Part shown: positions 48,020 to 61,560 of the stretch, one piece after another
Layout of the letters: each line of letters starts with the position of its first letter
Position numbering within the stretch: the first letter of the stretch is position 1
Made by a program: the position numbers and the translations under genes
The notes under the pieces: model-generated
Seen by the model: only the letters and a program-made list of their open reading frames with translations
Told to the model about the DNA's origin: nothing
The model's database searches: none
Origin: Panulirus ornatus
Taxonomy: Eukaryota > Arthropoda > Malacostraca > Decapoda > Palinuridae
Assembly: GCF_036320965.1 (NCBI RefSeq)
Contig: NC_092261.1
Coordinates: 10,605,197-10,669,196 of the forward strand
Direction: 5' to 3'
DNA length: 64,000 nt

Positions 48020-48021
<2 letters not shown>
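46644..48021. other. unassigned DNA
   Basis: No gene or repeat family recognised. Confidence 0.4.

Positions 48022-48074
<53 letters not shown>
48022..48074. repeat. (CA)n microsatellite
   Basis: Pure CA array. It is flanked on the right by the small dyad GGACTGCAG / CTGCAGACATGCAGTCC near 48077-48098. Confidence 0.97.
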
Positions 48075-48077
<3 letters not shown>

Positions 48078-48523
48078 GACTGCAGACATGCAGTCCACAA
48101 ACAAGCAATCTCTAAATCTCATACATAATACCTCATAGGACATAATATACACGACTTCTTCGTTTAACTCTACGTATTCCCGCGGTGAGTGCAACGTGCA
48201 CGCCTTGCCTGTGGCAAAATATCGTCGTAAGTATTCCGCTACCCTAACCTCCACCTCCCACAGCCTCCTTCACACCCCGTCCCCTCACCCCCATCAAAAC
48301 CCCCCCACCCACCCACCCACCCCTCCAGTGTTATCCTACCAATTACCACGCGCCAAACACGCTGCTAACTGGTCGTTGGCCTGACACTTTTCAGCCCCTT
48401 ACATCAGGCTAAATGAGCCCCGCAAATTCAGCTGGTCGGATCGCAAAAGGCGCTGTGTGAGGGGCTGTGCAAATGGCGCGTCGTGTGTGTGTGTCGCCCT
48501 GCACTAATGTCCTCTTGATGCGG

Positions 48524-48524
<1 letters not shown>
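48075..48524. other. unassigned DNA
   Basis: Contains an imperfect CCCA run at 48300-48325. No gene is recognised. Confidence 0.4.

Positions 48525-48597
<73 letters not shown>
48525..48597. repeat. (GT)n microsatellite
   Basis: Pure GT array of about 73 bp. Confidence 0.97.
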
Positions 48598-48598
<1 letters not shown>

Positions 48599-48939
48599 TG
48601 CTTCTCCACGAGAACACCCAGGTCTTCAGCTGACTGAAGACCCACTTTCTAGACGTCATCAGACTGGAAAGATTCAGGCACATCCATATCATTACCTTCA
48701 TCTCTTATCATCTAAGTTTTTGTCTCTCGTGTTAACCCTTATACTAACTTGTTTACTTCTGTACTTACCCTTCCCCCTTTTTTTTTCTTATCTCATGTCT
48801 CGCTATACTCTCCTATTCTTATTATTTCACTCTCTTTTACTCCCTTTTCCTTCGATCTCCTTTGTCTTCTTCTTCCGTCCTCATCTTCCTTCCCATATTA
48901 CCCAAGGGGATACCTTTTGTCCCCTTCAGGAACGTAGAA
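48598..48939. other. unassigned DNA
   Basis: C/T-rich on the plus strand from 48690. No gene is recognised. Confidence 0.4.
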
Positions 48940-50440
48940 TTCCGGACTGTTGTGCCTCTTTGTCCATGACCCATTGTACGTGCATCCCAGCCCGATATCC
49001 CGATCTGTGGTTACTATACATCCCTGGTCATCGCTATAGCGACCTATAGTTGATATACATATCTGGTCATCATACTGCTATACTGCCTTTGTTATTGAAC
49101 ACTACCACCATAAGTTATCTGAGCCACTATGACTCTGGGACCATTTGACGTACCTGGTCATTAAGTATCCCGTGGTACTATACGAATCCGGCTACTTTGC
49201 ATCCCAAGGGAATCACCGAACTCTGCCTGCATGGGGTTACGCCGCGGCTGAAAGGTCACCTTTAGCGAAGTCGAGGTCGAACGGAAGGAGCACCATCTCG
49301 TGGAAGAACTTCTCTCATTCTAAAGGACTCCCTCCTTTCCCTGTTGTTGAATGTAGCGCAGCCATGAGAACCCTGTAAAAGGGATACTAGGGATATGTGA
49401 TGAAATACATCCGAGGCTCCCATGCCTTTTTTTCTTGCAGGGCATCTGGTTGTTAACTGTCTACCCTGCGCCTGTACACATACGTTGCTGCGCGCCCTGA
49501 GGTCCTGCATATCCTCAGCCACTGTGTATCGTAAACCGGTGTGGTTCCTCTACCCTCGTACAACACAGCCATATTACACCTTCGGCTCCTTTGCCTCCTG
49601 AACCATCATGAGCCTCTGTGTAGCACTGTGCAAACCTGGATCACTATACCCGAGGCTCCTGTGCATAGCAGTTTACTCTGCAAGGTGTTACGTCTCCTTC
49701 ATACCTGTGCATGCGAGATACTGAGCATCCTGGGTCGCTCTTCATCCCGCGACGTTATCCCTCCCGACCCACAGTGGAGACTGAAGCATCTTGTATTCTG
49801 GGACACTCACCCCTCCAGACCATCATGTCTCCTCTTATATCTCACGATTTACGATACATCTTGAGACAGTTTATGGCCTCCACCACCACCACCACCCCCG
49901 TGCATCACTGACCCACTATGTAACACCACGAGACATTGTGGACCATCACGTATATCTCGCCATTATACTTCGCGCCGCCACTCTTTATTATGCCTACGGA
50001 TCCATATGCATTCTGGAACACTGTGAAAACCAAGCCACTGTTTACCCCGGTCGGGCGGTCATGAGGGCCATCGCGCCTCGCGTGCCATTAAGCATCATGG
50101 ACCATTATGAATACTAGAGCAGTGTGCGGTGCGGCCACTGTGCATGCTGGTATACTGCGCCTCCGAGGTGGTACTGTACTACTCACCACTGTGCAACATG
50201 AGCAACTGTGCATTACTGAGCACTATACACAATACACTCTGGCTCATTCGTCGTGAAACAATCCACCGTTAACCTTGAGAGAATTTTCGCAACCCGACCG
50301 GCAGTTCATTCTGGGAGACCCCGCATTTCTGTGCTACATCTGGGCCACTATACATTCTAAGCTTCTATGCATCTTAGCGCAGTATGTCTACCGGACCAAC
50401 TCTGTGTCTCCTGGGGCACTGTACCTGCAAATAGCGTGGC
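48940..50440. repeat. 1.5-kb heavily decayed minisatellite, 17-bp unit
   Basis: Successive 17-base segments keep a common theme close to GCCACTATGCATCCTGG. Clear in-phase runs include 50033-50065 (AACACTGTG and GCCACTGTT units), 50099-50234 (eight consecutive 17-base units, several with CACTGTGCA) and 50342-50392 (GCCACTATACATTCTAA, GCTTCTATGCATCTTAG, CGCAGTATGTCTACCGG). Weaker units extend left to about 48940. No two units are identical, so ordinary tandem-repeat filters may miss it. Open frames across it are unsupported. Confidence 0.8.
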
Positions 50441-51309
50441 AAGAAAGCCTCCAGACACCAGGGCAGCCATCAGGAACCCAGGAAGGAAGAACTCTAATGG
50501 GCTCATGAAGGACCATTGCTGAGAATAACAATACCATTTTAAGCCACTCTAATCTTGTGCCCTGAAATTCGAAAGCCTGTAAAGGGGACGAAGGCGAAAG
50601 TCGCTCGGTGGGGAAATTGTTGCGCCGTGTCCACCCAGGAGTGCAAATAACATGATTGTTGGCATTCAAGTAACGGTCTGTCACTGGACACTGCTCCGTA
50701 CGTGTGTATCCCTGCGTCCGAGCACACCGCGGACAAAATCCCTTGTCGGTGCTTCACTCAAAGGGGAAACTATACGTAGTGTGTCGGATTTTTTGGCTTT
50801 CAGAAACTGAAGGTTACTAAAGCCTGAATGTTGTACGTCAATACTTCGAAATATTGAAGTACAAAAAGTTTGAATGTTTTGAGCATTTATGGAAACACGT
50901 ACAAATTACATGGACAGTGGAGCTTAGGTAATCGACATTGTGGAGAGTGTTATCAAGATTGAACACTAAATACATAACTTAGAATTACATTCGTCACCGA
51001 GCTACCTGCCTCAAAAGCCACAGAAATCTACAGACCAGATAAGAACTACAGAATCTCGCCCTGTTAACTAGGAGAACCCAAATGCAATCGTCCTTGGAGA
51101 CTCCACATTACCACACCTAAGATGATAATGAAAAGAAAACATCTCAGTTGAGAACTTTCCAAGAGAAGTAATACAGATGAAGAGCTACGCAGGAGGGGAA
51201 ACCTCTTTACACTGTACGACTTGTCCCGTTTCAGCCAACAGAAACGGTTCCATCCGGTATAGAATATTGGATCCGATTTAACATCGCCTTTTGACACATG
51301 CTGTGCCCA
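50441..51309. other. unassigned DNA
   Basis: No gene recognised. A small dyad ATACTTCGAAATATTGAAGT lies near 50840. Confidence 0.4.
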
Positions 51310-51470
51310 GATCGAAGTGCAAACAACCTTGGAAACTGGATCACTCCTACGTACCGTGGAAACCAAGACACCATTACATACCATGGAAAATGAAGCACCA
51401 TTACATACCATGGGGAATAAATCACCATTACGTACCATGCTAAATGAACTACCACTATAAACCACGTAAC
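51310..51470. repeat. 27-bp minisatellite, about five units
   Basis: Units of ACCATTACATACCATGG plus AAAATGAAGC are in tandem at about 51370-51465, with diverged copies on both edges. Confidence 0.93.
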
Positions 51471-51980
51471 ATCTTGATTAGGTTCATGATTCAACAAGTA
51501 TTCATTAAATGAGATTCAGTATCATTAGAACACCAGGATGTTCGATATTGCTAATAACTGAATATAAGTTACATGTCTGAAACATATGAGCCTCACGTTC
51601 TCATAATCAAAGGTAAATTGTATATAACTCATAATGACCCCCTCTGGCCACACTAGTAGGTACAAGACCTAAATACACTCGAAAAGAAACCCCGCGGACG
51701 ACCATACACCCGAGCGAATTAACTCGGCTCCTCTTGAATTTTAATACGAACTTACCATATAAATGACACTGATGCCTGGGTAATCTTGTCATAAACACAA
51801 GTGAGGGTGGAGGCAACCCCAGGGAACATCTGAGGTCACTAATGACTCAAGTGATGAGACCTGAAAGTAGCCTAATGTGGGGAAACTGCGTCTTAGGTGT
51901 CGACGATGAAATGGGTTAATCAAGTTATCAGATAAGTGAATGGAGCTGACGTTACCGGCCTAATGCATCTCCTCACTAAG

Positions 51981-51982
<2 letters not shown>
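51471..51982. other. unassigned DNA
   Basis: No gene recognised. Confidence 0.4.

Positions 51983-52018
<36 letters not shown>
51983..52018. repeat. (CA)n microsatellite
   Basis: Pure CA array. Confidence 0.95.
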
Positions 52019-52020
<2 letters not shown>

Positions 52021-52198
52021 CTCACTCACGATGAAGTTATATCGTGAGTTGGCAGTTACCATTGTCGAGGTTGTTTACCAGTGAACGAAAAGGAGCGCAA
52101 TATTGTCAAAGGAATTCAACAGTTCCCTGCTGCTAACTGTAGTGCAGCCTTCAAGCTGTAGGAGTCACGTACAAGAGTGCCAGTTTTTATAAGAATAA

Positions 52199-52201
<3 letters not shown>

Positions 52202-52280
<79 letters not shown>
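52202..52280. repeat. (TA)n microsatellite
   Basis: Pure TA array of about 79 bp. Confidence 0.97.
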
Positions 52281-52284
<4 letters not shown>

Positions 52285-52869
52285 AGAGAATTCCCATTAT
52301 ATAACTGCTTTGAATATTCTATGCTAGAGAGCAGCTGAGCAGCATTAAAATCTTTTCAAGATCTGTATTTCCAGCGAGCCAGTTTGAACTACACCGACGT
52401 TTCTGAGGAATAAGAAATATGAACCCGGCTTTTTAAGTCTGGTATTATTGAGGAGAAATCTCTCTAGAATTTAAGGATGTTTTGAAAAGCCCAATAGACA
52501 GTCTTCTGCTTGCTTCTGGTGTAGAGAAATAACTTCACAAGTTCATAGGAGAGATTTACATTCCGTGGATCAGGATATTGGTAGAATATCTGTAAAATAT
52601 TGCATTTCAACCTTGGGATTTATTTCTTACGTGTATGAAAGTCAGAAGATCATTACTGATATTGCAGCGCAAAGTTTCTTCTGGTGCAAGTTTAGCTTGG
52701 AGCTGGTTCAGATACAGAACTATATCATACATTTTATCAATACTGCTTCCTCGAGTTAAGCAATCTGAAATGTTTTATCTTCTCTAAGTATAATGCAGAC
52801 AAAGAATTTCTGTGACAGTGTGAAAAAAAGAGTACATATCAAACTGAAGCTGGGGATAAAGACAGTTTT
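52281..52869. other. unassigned DNA
   Basis: No gene or repeat family recognised. Confidence 0.4.
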
Positions 52870-53500
52870 TCATAATTTGTTCGCCATTTCCCACGTAGAA
52901 AAGACGAAGAACAATCTCATTTACATCCACGCTCTAGCTGTCAAGTATAGTGGATGAAGTTCAGAGCTTCTTCCCTCCACCCTATCCATAGCAAAGCCCA
53001 ATAAACCATCCCATGGTTTCCTTTTCACTTCTTTAATGCCCTGGTTCAACCCACAGACAGCACGAATACCCTTGTATACATCATCGCTCCATTCTGGTCC
53101 ATCCCGTGCATGCTTCACACCCTCTTGCATTTCCAGGACTGAAGCCTGCAAAGCATCTGTCACTCCATCCTTCCACGTTCTCCTCGGTGTCCCCTCTCTC
53201 CTTGTTCTCCACCCTTTCGACGTGTGTACCCTCTTAGTAAGCCTCTCTCCTAACTCATCCTCCCTATATGTCCACACATTTTCAGCACACCTTCTTCAGC
53301 TCTCTCATGCATACTCCCCTTACAATCATAACTCTCTCTCTTACCCTATCATTTCTTACTAGATCAACCCTCCTCACAGGATATATTGTCTCATCATTTT
53401 CTCTCATCTGTACACTCTAAGCACATATGATTTGTCTTTTATCCAAGCCATCTGTCATAAGCCATCTGTCTCATCAATTCTCACAGCATCACCTCACTCC
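52870..53500 (-). pseudogene. RTE-like LINE remnant (RT C-terminus and 3' UTR)
   Basis: On the minus strand the translation runs from a decayed DRVRERV-like segment, through ERAEEGVLKMCGHIGRMS in one frame, to ERLTKRVHTSK, then RTWKDGV, MQEGVKHARD and WSDDVYKG in another. These are collinear with the last 130 residues of the ORF at 12572-14395 (ERAEEGVLKWFGHMERMSEE, RWKDGVKRI, MQEGERRARN, WSDVVYRG). At least one frameshift and several stops show it is dead. Homology continues past the stop position into the 3' UTR (CGTGCTGTC, TTGAACCAGGGCAT, AAACCATGG). It ends near 52880 at GTTCGCCATTTCCCAC, the same motif that begins SINE-like copy A. The left part (53420-53500) is too diverged to align with confidence. 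Confidence 0.88.
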
Positions 53501-54600
53501 AACCATCTCTGTCTGACACTTATAAAGTTGCTACCCTTTCCTTGTTCTACAGATATCATTTCAGCCAACCACCTACATGAATATGGCGAAATTTCTCCAT
53601 TTGACAAAAAAAATGTAGCGTTCAGTAGAATTATTCGTGTGGGTTATGTGCTGTCAAGTGTTATGTATGAGATGGAGACGCTGGATATTTATAAAGACTG
53701 AAAACTAGCAATTCACATATGGGTGGGGTAGGAAGAAGAGACGACTGCCAAGGTCCAAGGAGTGTCACCTGATAACCCCTGAAATAATGGCTCTCTCCGC
53801 AGCCGTCACTAAACCTTCCAATACCCAAGTGGGTAGTGCTGGTAAATATCTCCCTCCTACCACCTACAACCCACTGGTGAGACACCACTTACTACCCACT
53901 GATGAGATACCACTGAGAGAGAGAGAGAGACTCTCAGTAACTGATAATTACAGAGGTGGTGGATGATCCACACGGAAACATCGGGAGGAAAGCGACAAAG
54001 ACATAGAGAGATGTGTGGGGACAAAACACTCTATCAAGTAAAACTTATGAAGGAGCGTTTGTGATGGTGGAGCAGGTACCGAAAGAAGTCAATCTTGAGG
54101 ACTAATGAGCTCCAGTGTTGACGGATTTGATCAAAGAGGGAAAGATAAAGTCAGACTCACCACCATCACATTTTCCGCTCTTATTAAGAGGTTTTGTTCA
54201 GCTCTACCTGAGGAAAGTGATCAAATTAGTTCTCTATTTTGTCCATTCTTACTCCTCTTAGTCTCATCCTTGCATAGTTTTTACTATTTTTTTTTATCCT
54301 TCTCTCACCAGTCTTCTTCGTCTGTTCCTGTCTGTTTTGGCTCCAGAGTAAGGACTGCTGACCGCCAGGCTGGGGAAAACGTGTACAGACATTTCTATCA
54401 CGATTTCAAAAAATCATAAAAAAAAAAAAAAAAATGATTTAAACTTTCGTAAGAAATCTGAGCCCGGTTTCGTCCCTGGGAAACTGCACGAGAATGACAA
54501 TAATCATCGAACGGCAGACCATCATCATGGGAAGAAGTTTCGGTCAATATAAACGTCGACGTTGATTATAATGCACATTGCGAATCGAGATTTCATGCTG
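53501..54600. other. unassigned DNA
   Basis: Includes a short GA run (53914-53930) and an A run (54418-54434). The 104-codon frame at 54105-54419 has no recognised domain. Confidence 0.4.
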
Positions 54601-54668
54601 GGAGGAGGAGGAGGAGGAGGAAGAGGAGGAGGGAGGAGGGAGGAGGTAGGAAGGGAGGGAGGAGGTAG
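54601..54668. repeat. GGA purine tract
   Basis: Imperfect GGA/GGGA repeat. The plus strand is G-rich and C-free. Confidence 0.9.
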
Positions 54669-54716
54669 GAAGGGAGGGGGGGGCTTGGATTTTTTGACTA
54701 CAACACCGCTGGAAAT

Positions 54717-54742
54717 TACCGGGTGTTATTTTTCACCCGGTA
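54717..54742. repeat. perfect 9-bp hairpin
   Basis: TACCGGGTG (54717-54725) and CACCCGGTA (54734-54742) with a T-rich 8-base loop. It would be called a terminator stem in a bacterium, but the setting is eukaryotic. Confidence 0.75.
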
Positions 54743-54866
54743 TGTAATGGAGAATCTATGTATGAGTCGATGTTATGACAGGGAGGGTATCCGGCTGGAT
54801 AATGCGTGTCATGGACACCAGAGGGATTGGCTGTTGCTCCATCACCAGTAACGCTGTTGTTGTTGT

Positions 54867-54895
54867 TGGTGTGTGTGTGTGTGTGTGTGTGTGTG
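54867..54895. repeat. (GT)n microsatellite
   Basis: Short GT array after a TTG run. Confidence 0.93.
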
Positions 54896-56776
<1,881 letters not shown>

Positions 56777-56857
56777 GAGAAGAAGAAGAAGAAGAAGAAG
56801 AAGAAGAAGAAGAAGAAGAAGAAGAAGAAGAAGAAGAAGAAGAAGAAAAAGAAGAAG
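56777..56857. repeat. (GAA)n microsatellite
   Basis: About 26 GAA units with one AAA variant. It is the longest trinucleotide array in the window; long GAA tracts can form triplex structures (known for this repeat). Confidence 0.97.
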
Positions 56858-56881
56858 AGGGATGGTATACATATATAAATT

Positions 56882-56885
<4 letters not shown>

Positions 56886-56970
<85 letters not shown>
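56886..56970. repeat. (GA)n microsatellite
   Basis: Pure GA array 28 bp after the GAA array, making about 190 bp of nearly continuous purine strand. Confidence 0.97.
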
Positions 56971-56975
<5 letters not shown>

Positions 56976-58053
56976 ACGGGGAATGCAATACTTAAGAAAA
57001 AAACGTATATGATTAAGGGAGGAATATACCAGACTCGGATTTGAAATACGGTAAAGAAATATGAAGTGATAAGGAAAAAAAACTGCTAATGCTTTCAACA
57101 GGAGTAAAAGACCAGTGAAACGAATAACAAAAGGAACAAAGCACAAGAGTATGAAAGCCAGTAAAAGATAATATGTGGCACAGCCATGTCTGAATTAGCA
57201 GCTAAAAGCTATTTCCATCATGGTGCTATATGTTCACCTCACTGTATCTACTGATCTAACGTAACTAATAACAAAAGCGGCTGAATAAAAAAGAGGATAT
57301 CAGTTTGTCGTATTCTTTACTGTTTCTAATCAATCTGAAACTGTAACACTATTCTCGGGATCACTGAAACAGCAGACTTCAATCTGGACACACCTAGTTC
57401 ATTTCTGCTGCACGTCAGTACAGCTTCTTGCCTGCCTGCCTGCCTCAGCTGTTGGTGTGTACACCCTACTGCTCCTTCGACTACGCCTGCTGCATTTTAC
57501 CAGCTGTTCTAGACGCTGATGTGAAAGTCCCTACCGCTGTTGCTGCGTATATTGCTGCTCATTCTAACGTGCGTGCTGCTGCAGCTGTTGCTGTTTTTTT
57601 TGCACCAGCTTCTTTTAATTGCATCTGCAGAGCCTTCCGCTACCTCCGCTCTGACGGCAACAGAAGCGTTCATATCAACAGAGGTGCCATATATCAACAT
57701 TTTGTTCAGTGGCGGACATCCACGGTCAAAAGAATTCCCGAGTCGAATCCATACTATCTAACAATCGTAGCGTAGGTAAATGAGTTCATGAAGAGGATGG
57801 AAATCTACAATGGGAGTGAATTTCACATCCTGAGCAAGTGTTTGCAGACCCGACTCTTTAAAAGTGGAAAGATTATATATCAGAAGGTGGAAGACGAGAG
57901 AAGGTAGAGAACGAACTCCCCCACACCTTCGCTGTGCTTTGAAAGAAGGACGTACTACAACGGTCAATCCTCGTGTGGCTTGTTTTCTCATTGAAACTAC
58001 GGGGGGGAAAAAAGCAGTCAGTCGCGGTGGCCAAAATATTATTACCCGTGGAA

Positions 58054-58056
<3 letters not shown>
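56971..58056. other. unassigned DNA
   Basis: Rich in GCTGCT/TGTTGC words at 57520-57600. Frames at 57428-57775 have no recognised domain. Confidence 0.4.

Positions 58057-58128
<72 letters not shown>
58057..58128. repeat. (GA)n microsatellite
   Basis: Pure GA array. Confidence 0.97.
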
Positions 58129-58131
<3 letters not shown>

Positions 58132-58243
58132 ATTTTACTCAGAAATCTATAAGAGGAGACCGCAGTTTCCCAAGGAATCACAAATACATGCACGTGCGCG
58201 CATATATGTCTGTCCGGACGTGTAATCGCATGCGTAGATGGGT

Positions 58244-58244
<1 letters not shown>

Positions 58245-58291
<47 letters not shown>
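58245..58291. repeat. (CA)n microsatellite
   Basis: Pure CA array. Confidence 0.97.
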
Positions 58292-58292
<1 letters not shown>

Positions 58293-58535
58293 AGCGTGTT
58301 CGCTAGGCAACAGAGTGTATTACTGAATTACTGTCGTGTCTTAGCAGGGTGCCAGCAGTTTTCTAGTGAATACACGACACATTCTTGACTTTATCTGATG
58401 ACAGTTCTCATCCATTAACCCACCAGTAATTAATTTGTACCAGCATGCGATATGTCACAATCTTTGTCACGTCATTCTGGATAAAGGGGAAAAAAATCAG
58501 TGGATCTCACTGGGAAATTTTCAAACACACACACA

Positions 58536-58580
58536 CATGAGAAGGGACCCCACGTGCATAACTCCTCCTCATACAGTACA

Positions 58581-58584
<4 letters not shown>
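58536..58584 (+). repeat. short dispersed repeat, copy 2
   Basis: GGACCCCACGTG through CATACAGTACAAA matches 3028-3070. It is followed directly by (TA)n, as other retroposon ends here are. Confidence 0.5.

Positions 58585-58659
<75 letters not shown>
58585..58659. repeat. (TA)n microsatellite
   Basis: Pure TA array. Confidence 0.97.
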
Positions 58660-58662
<3 letters not shown>

Positions 58663-59557
58663 GTGCTTCACTGCTTTGCTTCTAAGAGGCCTATAGAGAG
58701 CATACAGAAAAGAGATTAAAGTGTGTAGTCATTAAAAAGGAGTTCCTAGCCAGTAACTTTAATGTTTGCTTCCCTTGTCATCCCTTGCCACTTCCTCCAT
58801 CACCACCTGCCCTTCTTTTGAATATTCACTTTATCAGCAGAAGATAGAGATGATCAAAGTCTTTAAAATGAAGAGGGTTTGAGTTTCATGAGGATAAGTT
58901 CCTCCAGTCCTTCCTTCTGAGAGGGACGATGCAGTATGCGTTCCCTCGGCTATGGTGAGGCGCTGAAACAGAAAGCAAGCTACCGTCTCTTACCCTGGGG
59001 AGCCAGGGTGATTTATGAAATAGAATGCAGTCTTCCCCCTAAGGTCCCAGCGTCTCCAAGCCAATTAAATTAAAAAGGTATTGTGGATTTCGGGCTTATA
59101 TCTTTCTCCTCTTTTGCTGTTCCCTGAAGTCTCCACCACCAACCTGATTTTCGACGGCCCTTTCTAAATACGTATCAGTTAAGGTACATACGTAGTTCCA
59201 CACGTATACCCCCGCCACCTGCTACATGCTCCTTCTGTAGGCATACGATGTTACTACGATGTTACACCATCAGGTTGCTTGCAACCTCCATCAGGTCTGA
59301 GAAGTTGGGGTTCCAGACAATTGGCAGAAGCAGGGCTCCTTGATATTAATATCCCTCTGCCTGGCATTCCATCCAAGAGAACGCTTACAGCTCGAAGTAT
59401 GTCGGCCATACTGGTTAGCCATTTCTCTGCCGCAGACACACTGGTATCTAGAACAGACCAAGGAGTTTGGCAAGGCGAAGGGTTATACAGAGGCGAGGAG
59501 TGTTTGGGTCAAGATGAATGCCAAGGGAAGAGCTTGGGACAGTAAACAGACCCGTGT

Positions 59558-59565
<8 letters not shown>
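58660..59565. other. unassigned DNA
   Basis: Overlapping frames at 59254-59627 on both strands show no recognised domain. Confidence 0.4.

Positions 59566-59604
<39 letters not shown>
59566..59604. repeat. (GT)n microsatellite
   Basis: Pure GT array. Confidence 0.97.
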
Positions 59605-59606
<2 letters not shown>

Positions 59607-60202
59607 CCTTCCCCTCCCGAGCTGTAGCGTGATCCAGCATGACTAACTGAGGCCGTCCTCTCCACGATAGGTTTATCCCAGCTGTTCTGCTTTTTGGCCC
59701 CACGGAGAAGTGGGTCTGACAGAGTTCTTTACAGGGTTTTCCTCGCCCCACCTACAGAAATAGAACCAGGCATCTCATTCACGCGTACAGATCGGCATCA
59801 TTTCAGATACCAGTTTGATAGCGGCTGTAGTGGAAGACGAGAAAGCTAGAATGGCGATGAGGTACGAAGGCACTGTGAATCCTAGTGCCACTGATTCTAA
59901 CTAACGTGAGGGGTTGCTCGTTTCCACTGAAAAGGACATCAATAATAAACTTTAGAAAGATCTTCATGTGATTAAGAGTCACCTGTGCCCTGGCTCTCCC
60001 TGTGGCCCGTTTATGTCAGGGACACTTTTGTGTAGCTGTGTAGTTCTTGTACATTTTCACTTTAGCATTCTAAGTACAAGACGTTTGGGTTGGTGTAGGT
60101 GTTACGTGTCAGAAAGTCTGAAAATATAATTAATGTATCATTTGAAGGAAAAACTATCAAAAGCATGGTTGTACCCAAGGGTAAATATGCTAATATTCAA
60201 GC
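59605..60202. other. unassigned DNA
   Basis: No gene recognised. Confidence 0.4.
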
Positions 60203-60321
60203 CTCGTCTCTTCGTTGTATATCAACTGACTGTTATATTTCTTTCTTGTATCTCCCCTGATGATGTGATTATTACACGAAAGTGCGCTTGGGAACTTATC
60301 ATGTTTCATTTCCACCGTGGA

Positions 60322-60324
<3 letters not shown>
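60203..60324 (+). mobile_element. dispersed retroposon-like repeat, family G copy 2
   Basis: Direct-strand copy of the element found reversed at 25691-25838, ending at ACTCATA then (TA)n. It contains CTGATGA (60257-60263), a short GTG...CAC pairing and CGAAA (60277-60281). This order resembles a hammerhead core, but by eye the flanking stems do not close properly and the other copy has CTAATGA. Confidence 0.8.

Positions 60325-60395
<71 letters not shown>
60325..60395. repeat. (TA)n microsatellite
   Basis: Pure TA array at the 3' edge of family G copy 2. Confidence 0.97.
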
Positions 60396-60398
<3 letters not shown>

Positions 60399-60956
60399 TA
60401 CTTTCAAAATTTGTGGTGCAGATGTAACCTGAAGGACATAATTGCCGTTTGATTTGTATATAACGATTAATTTGTGGAAAATGGGTGTAATGAAATTACT
60501 GCCGTCGGATTATTCCATGATGATTAATTCATACAAAAAAGTTTATCAGATATCATTTCAGTTGACTGCCACTTGATCACTGCCCGAAACATTGTAAATA
60601 ATCGCAACTGGAATTATGTGACTCATCAAATAATTGTAGTCAACCACCTCGGGATTATTCCATAAGTGCCGTAATCTACAAGTCATAATAATCTCCTTTT
60701 TTTTTCACCCCAGGTGGCACTACGTAACTACCGAGAAATAAGAGATAACTTCATCCAAGGATTTGGAGGAAGAAAAAAAAAAAAAACGGAAAAGTCTTTT
60801 CTCACTTGTCACGGGAGGAGGAGGAGGAGCGGTGGTGGTGGTGGTGATGGTGGAGAGGAGACGACTCTTGAACTGTTTATAAACTTCTCAAATTAACTCT
60901 GAACCTCTTTGGGAAGAAGTCATGTTTTATTCAACATTTCCACCCGGTGATCTTTT

Positions 60957-60965
<9 letters not shown>
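60396..60965. other. unassigned DNA
   Basis: A short GGA/GGT stretch lies at 60814-60852. No gene is recognised. Confidence 0.4.

Positions 60966-61029
<64 letters not shown>
60966..61029. repeat. (CT)n microsatellite
   Basis: Pure CT array. Confidence 0.97.
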
Positions 61030-61032
<3 letters not shown>

Positions 61033-61146
61033 ATCTCGTATGAATAAACGTTAACTAACGCCTCCAGTATTTCTAACGTTGATCTAACGTCCCTGTTATG
61101 ACAGAAGAGTAATTTTTACAGTGAGTGTGAGCTTGTCTTGAGGACG

Positions 61147-61172
61147 TGTGTGTGTGTGTGTGTGTGTGTGTG
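61147..61172. repeat. (GT)n microsatellite
   Basis: Short GT array. Confidence 0.93.
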
Positions 61173-61324
61173 CGGTGGAAGGGCCTCTGCTTTGCTAAGG
61201 AGGGAGCCTTAAGAGGTTGTGATTGGACGAGTTATATTTAACATAAGCTGGAGCATCACTTGGTGATGGAGGGGAGGGCGGGGGATAGAACGTTCGGCAG
61301 ATGGTCTGTCACACGTAAAATGTC

Positions 61325-61560
61325 GGGACTACAACCACTACAACCACACCCACCACACTCACGCACCACCACCACTACTGCCTTACTCACACTCTCTGCC
61401 ACCACACTCACGCTGCACCACTACTACTGCCTTAGACTCTCTGCCACCACACTCACACTCAACAACCACACACACACTTACACTCCACCACAACCACCCT
61501 CACAAGCCCTCACTAAACTCACATACCACCACCACTCACGCAAAACCACCACACCTAAAG
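61325..61560. repeat. CCA/CAC-rich imperfect tandem repeat
   Basis: TGCCACCACACTCAC plus ACTACTGCCTTA words recur about every 45 bp at 61345-61460, followed by looser CCACCAC sequence. The Thr/His-rich frame at 61260-61613 follows from this. Confidence 0.75.

Noticed and set aside
54717..54742. Rho-independent terminator
   Set aside because: The stem-loop shape fits, but the window is eukaryotic and no gene ends there.
60257..60281. Functional hammerhead ribozyme
   Set aside because: The CTGATGA and CGAAA words are present, but stems I and III do not pair convincingly and the second copy has a core substitution. Kept only as a question in the findings.
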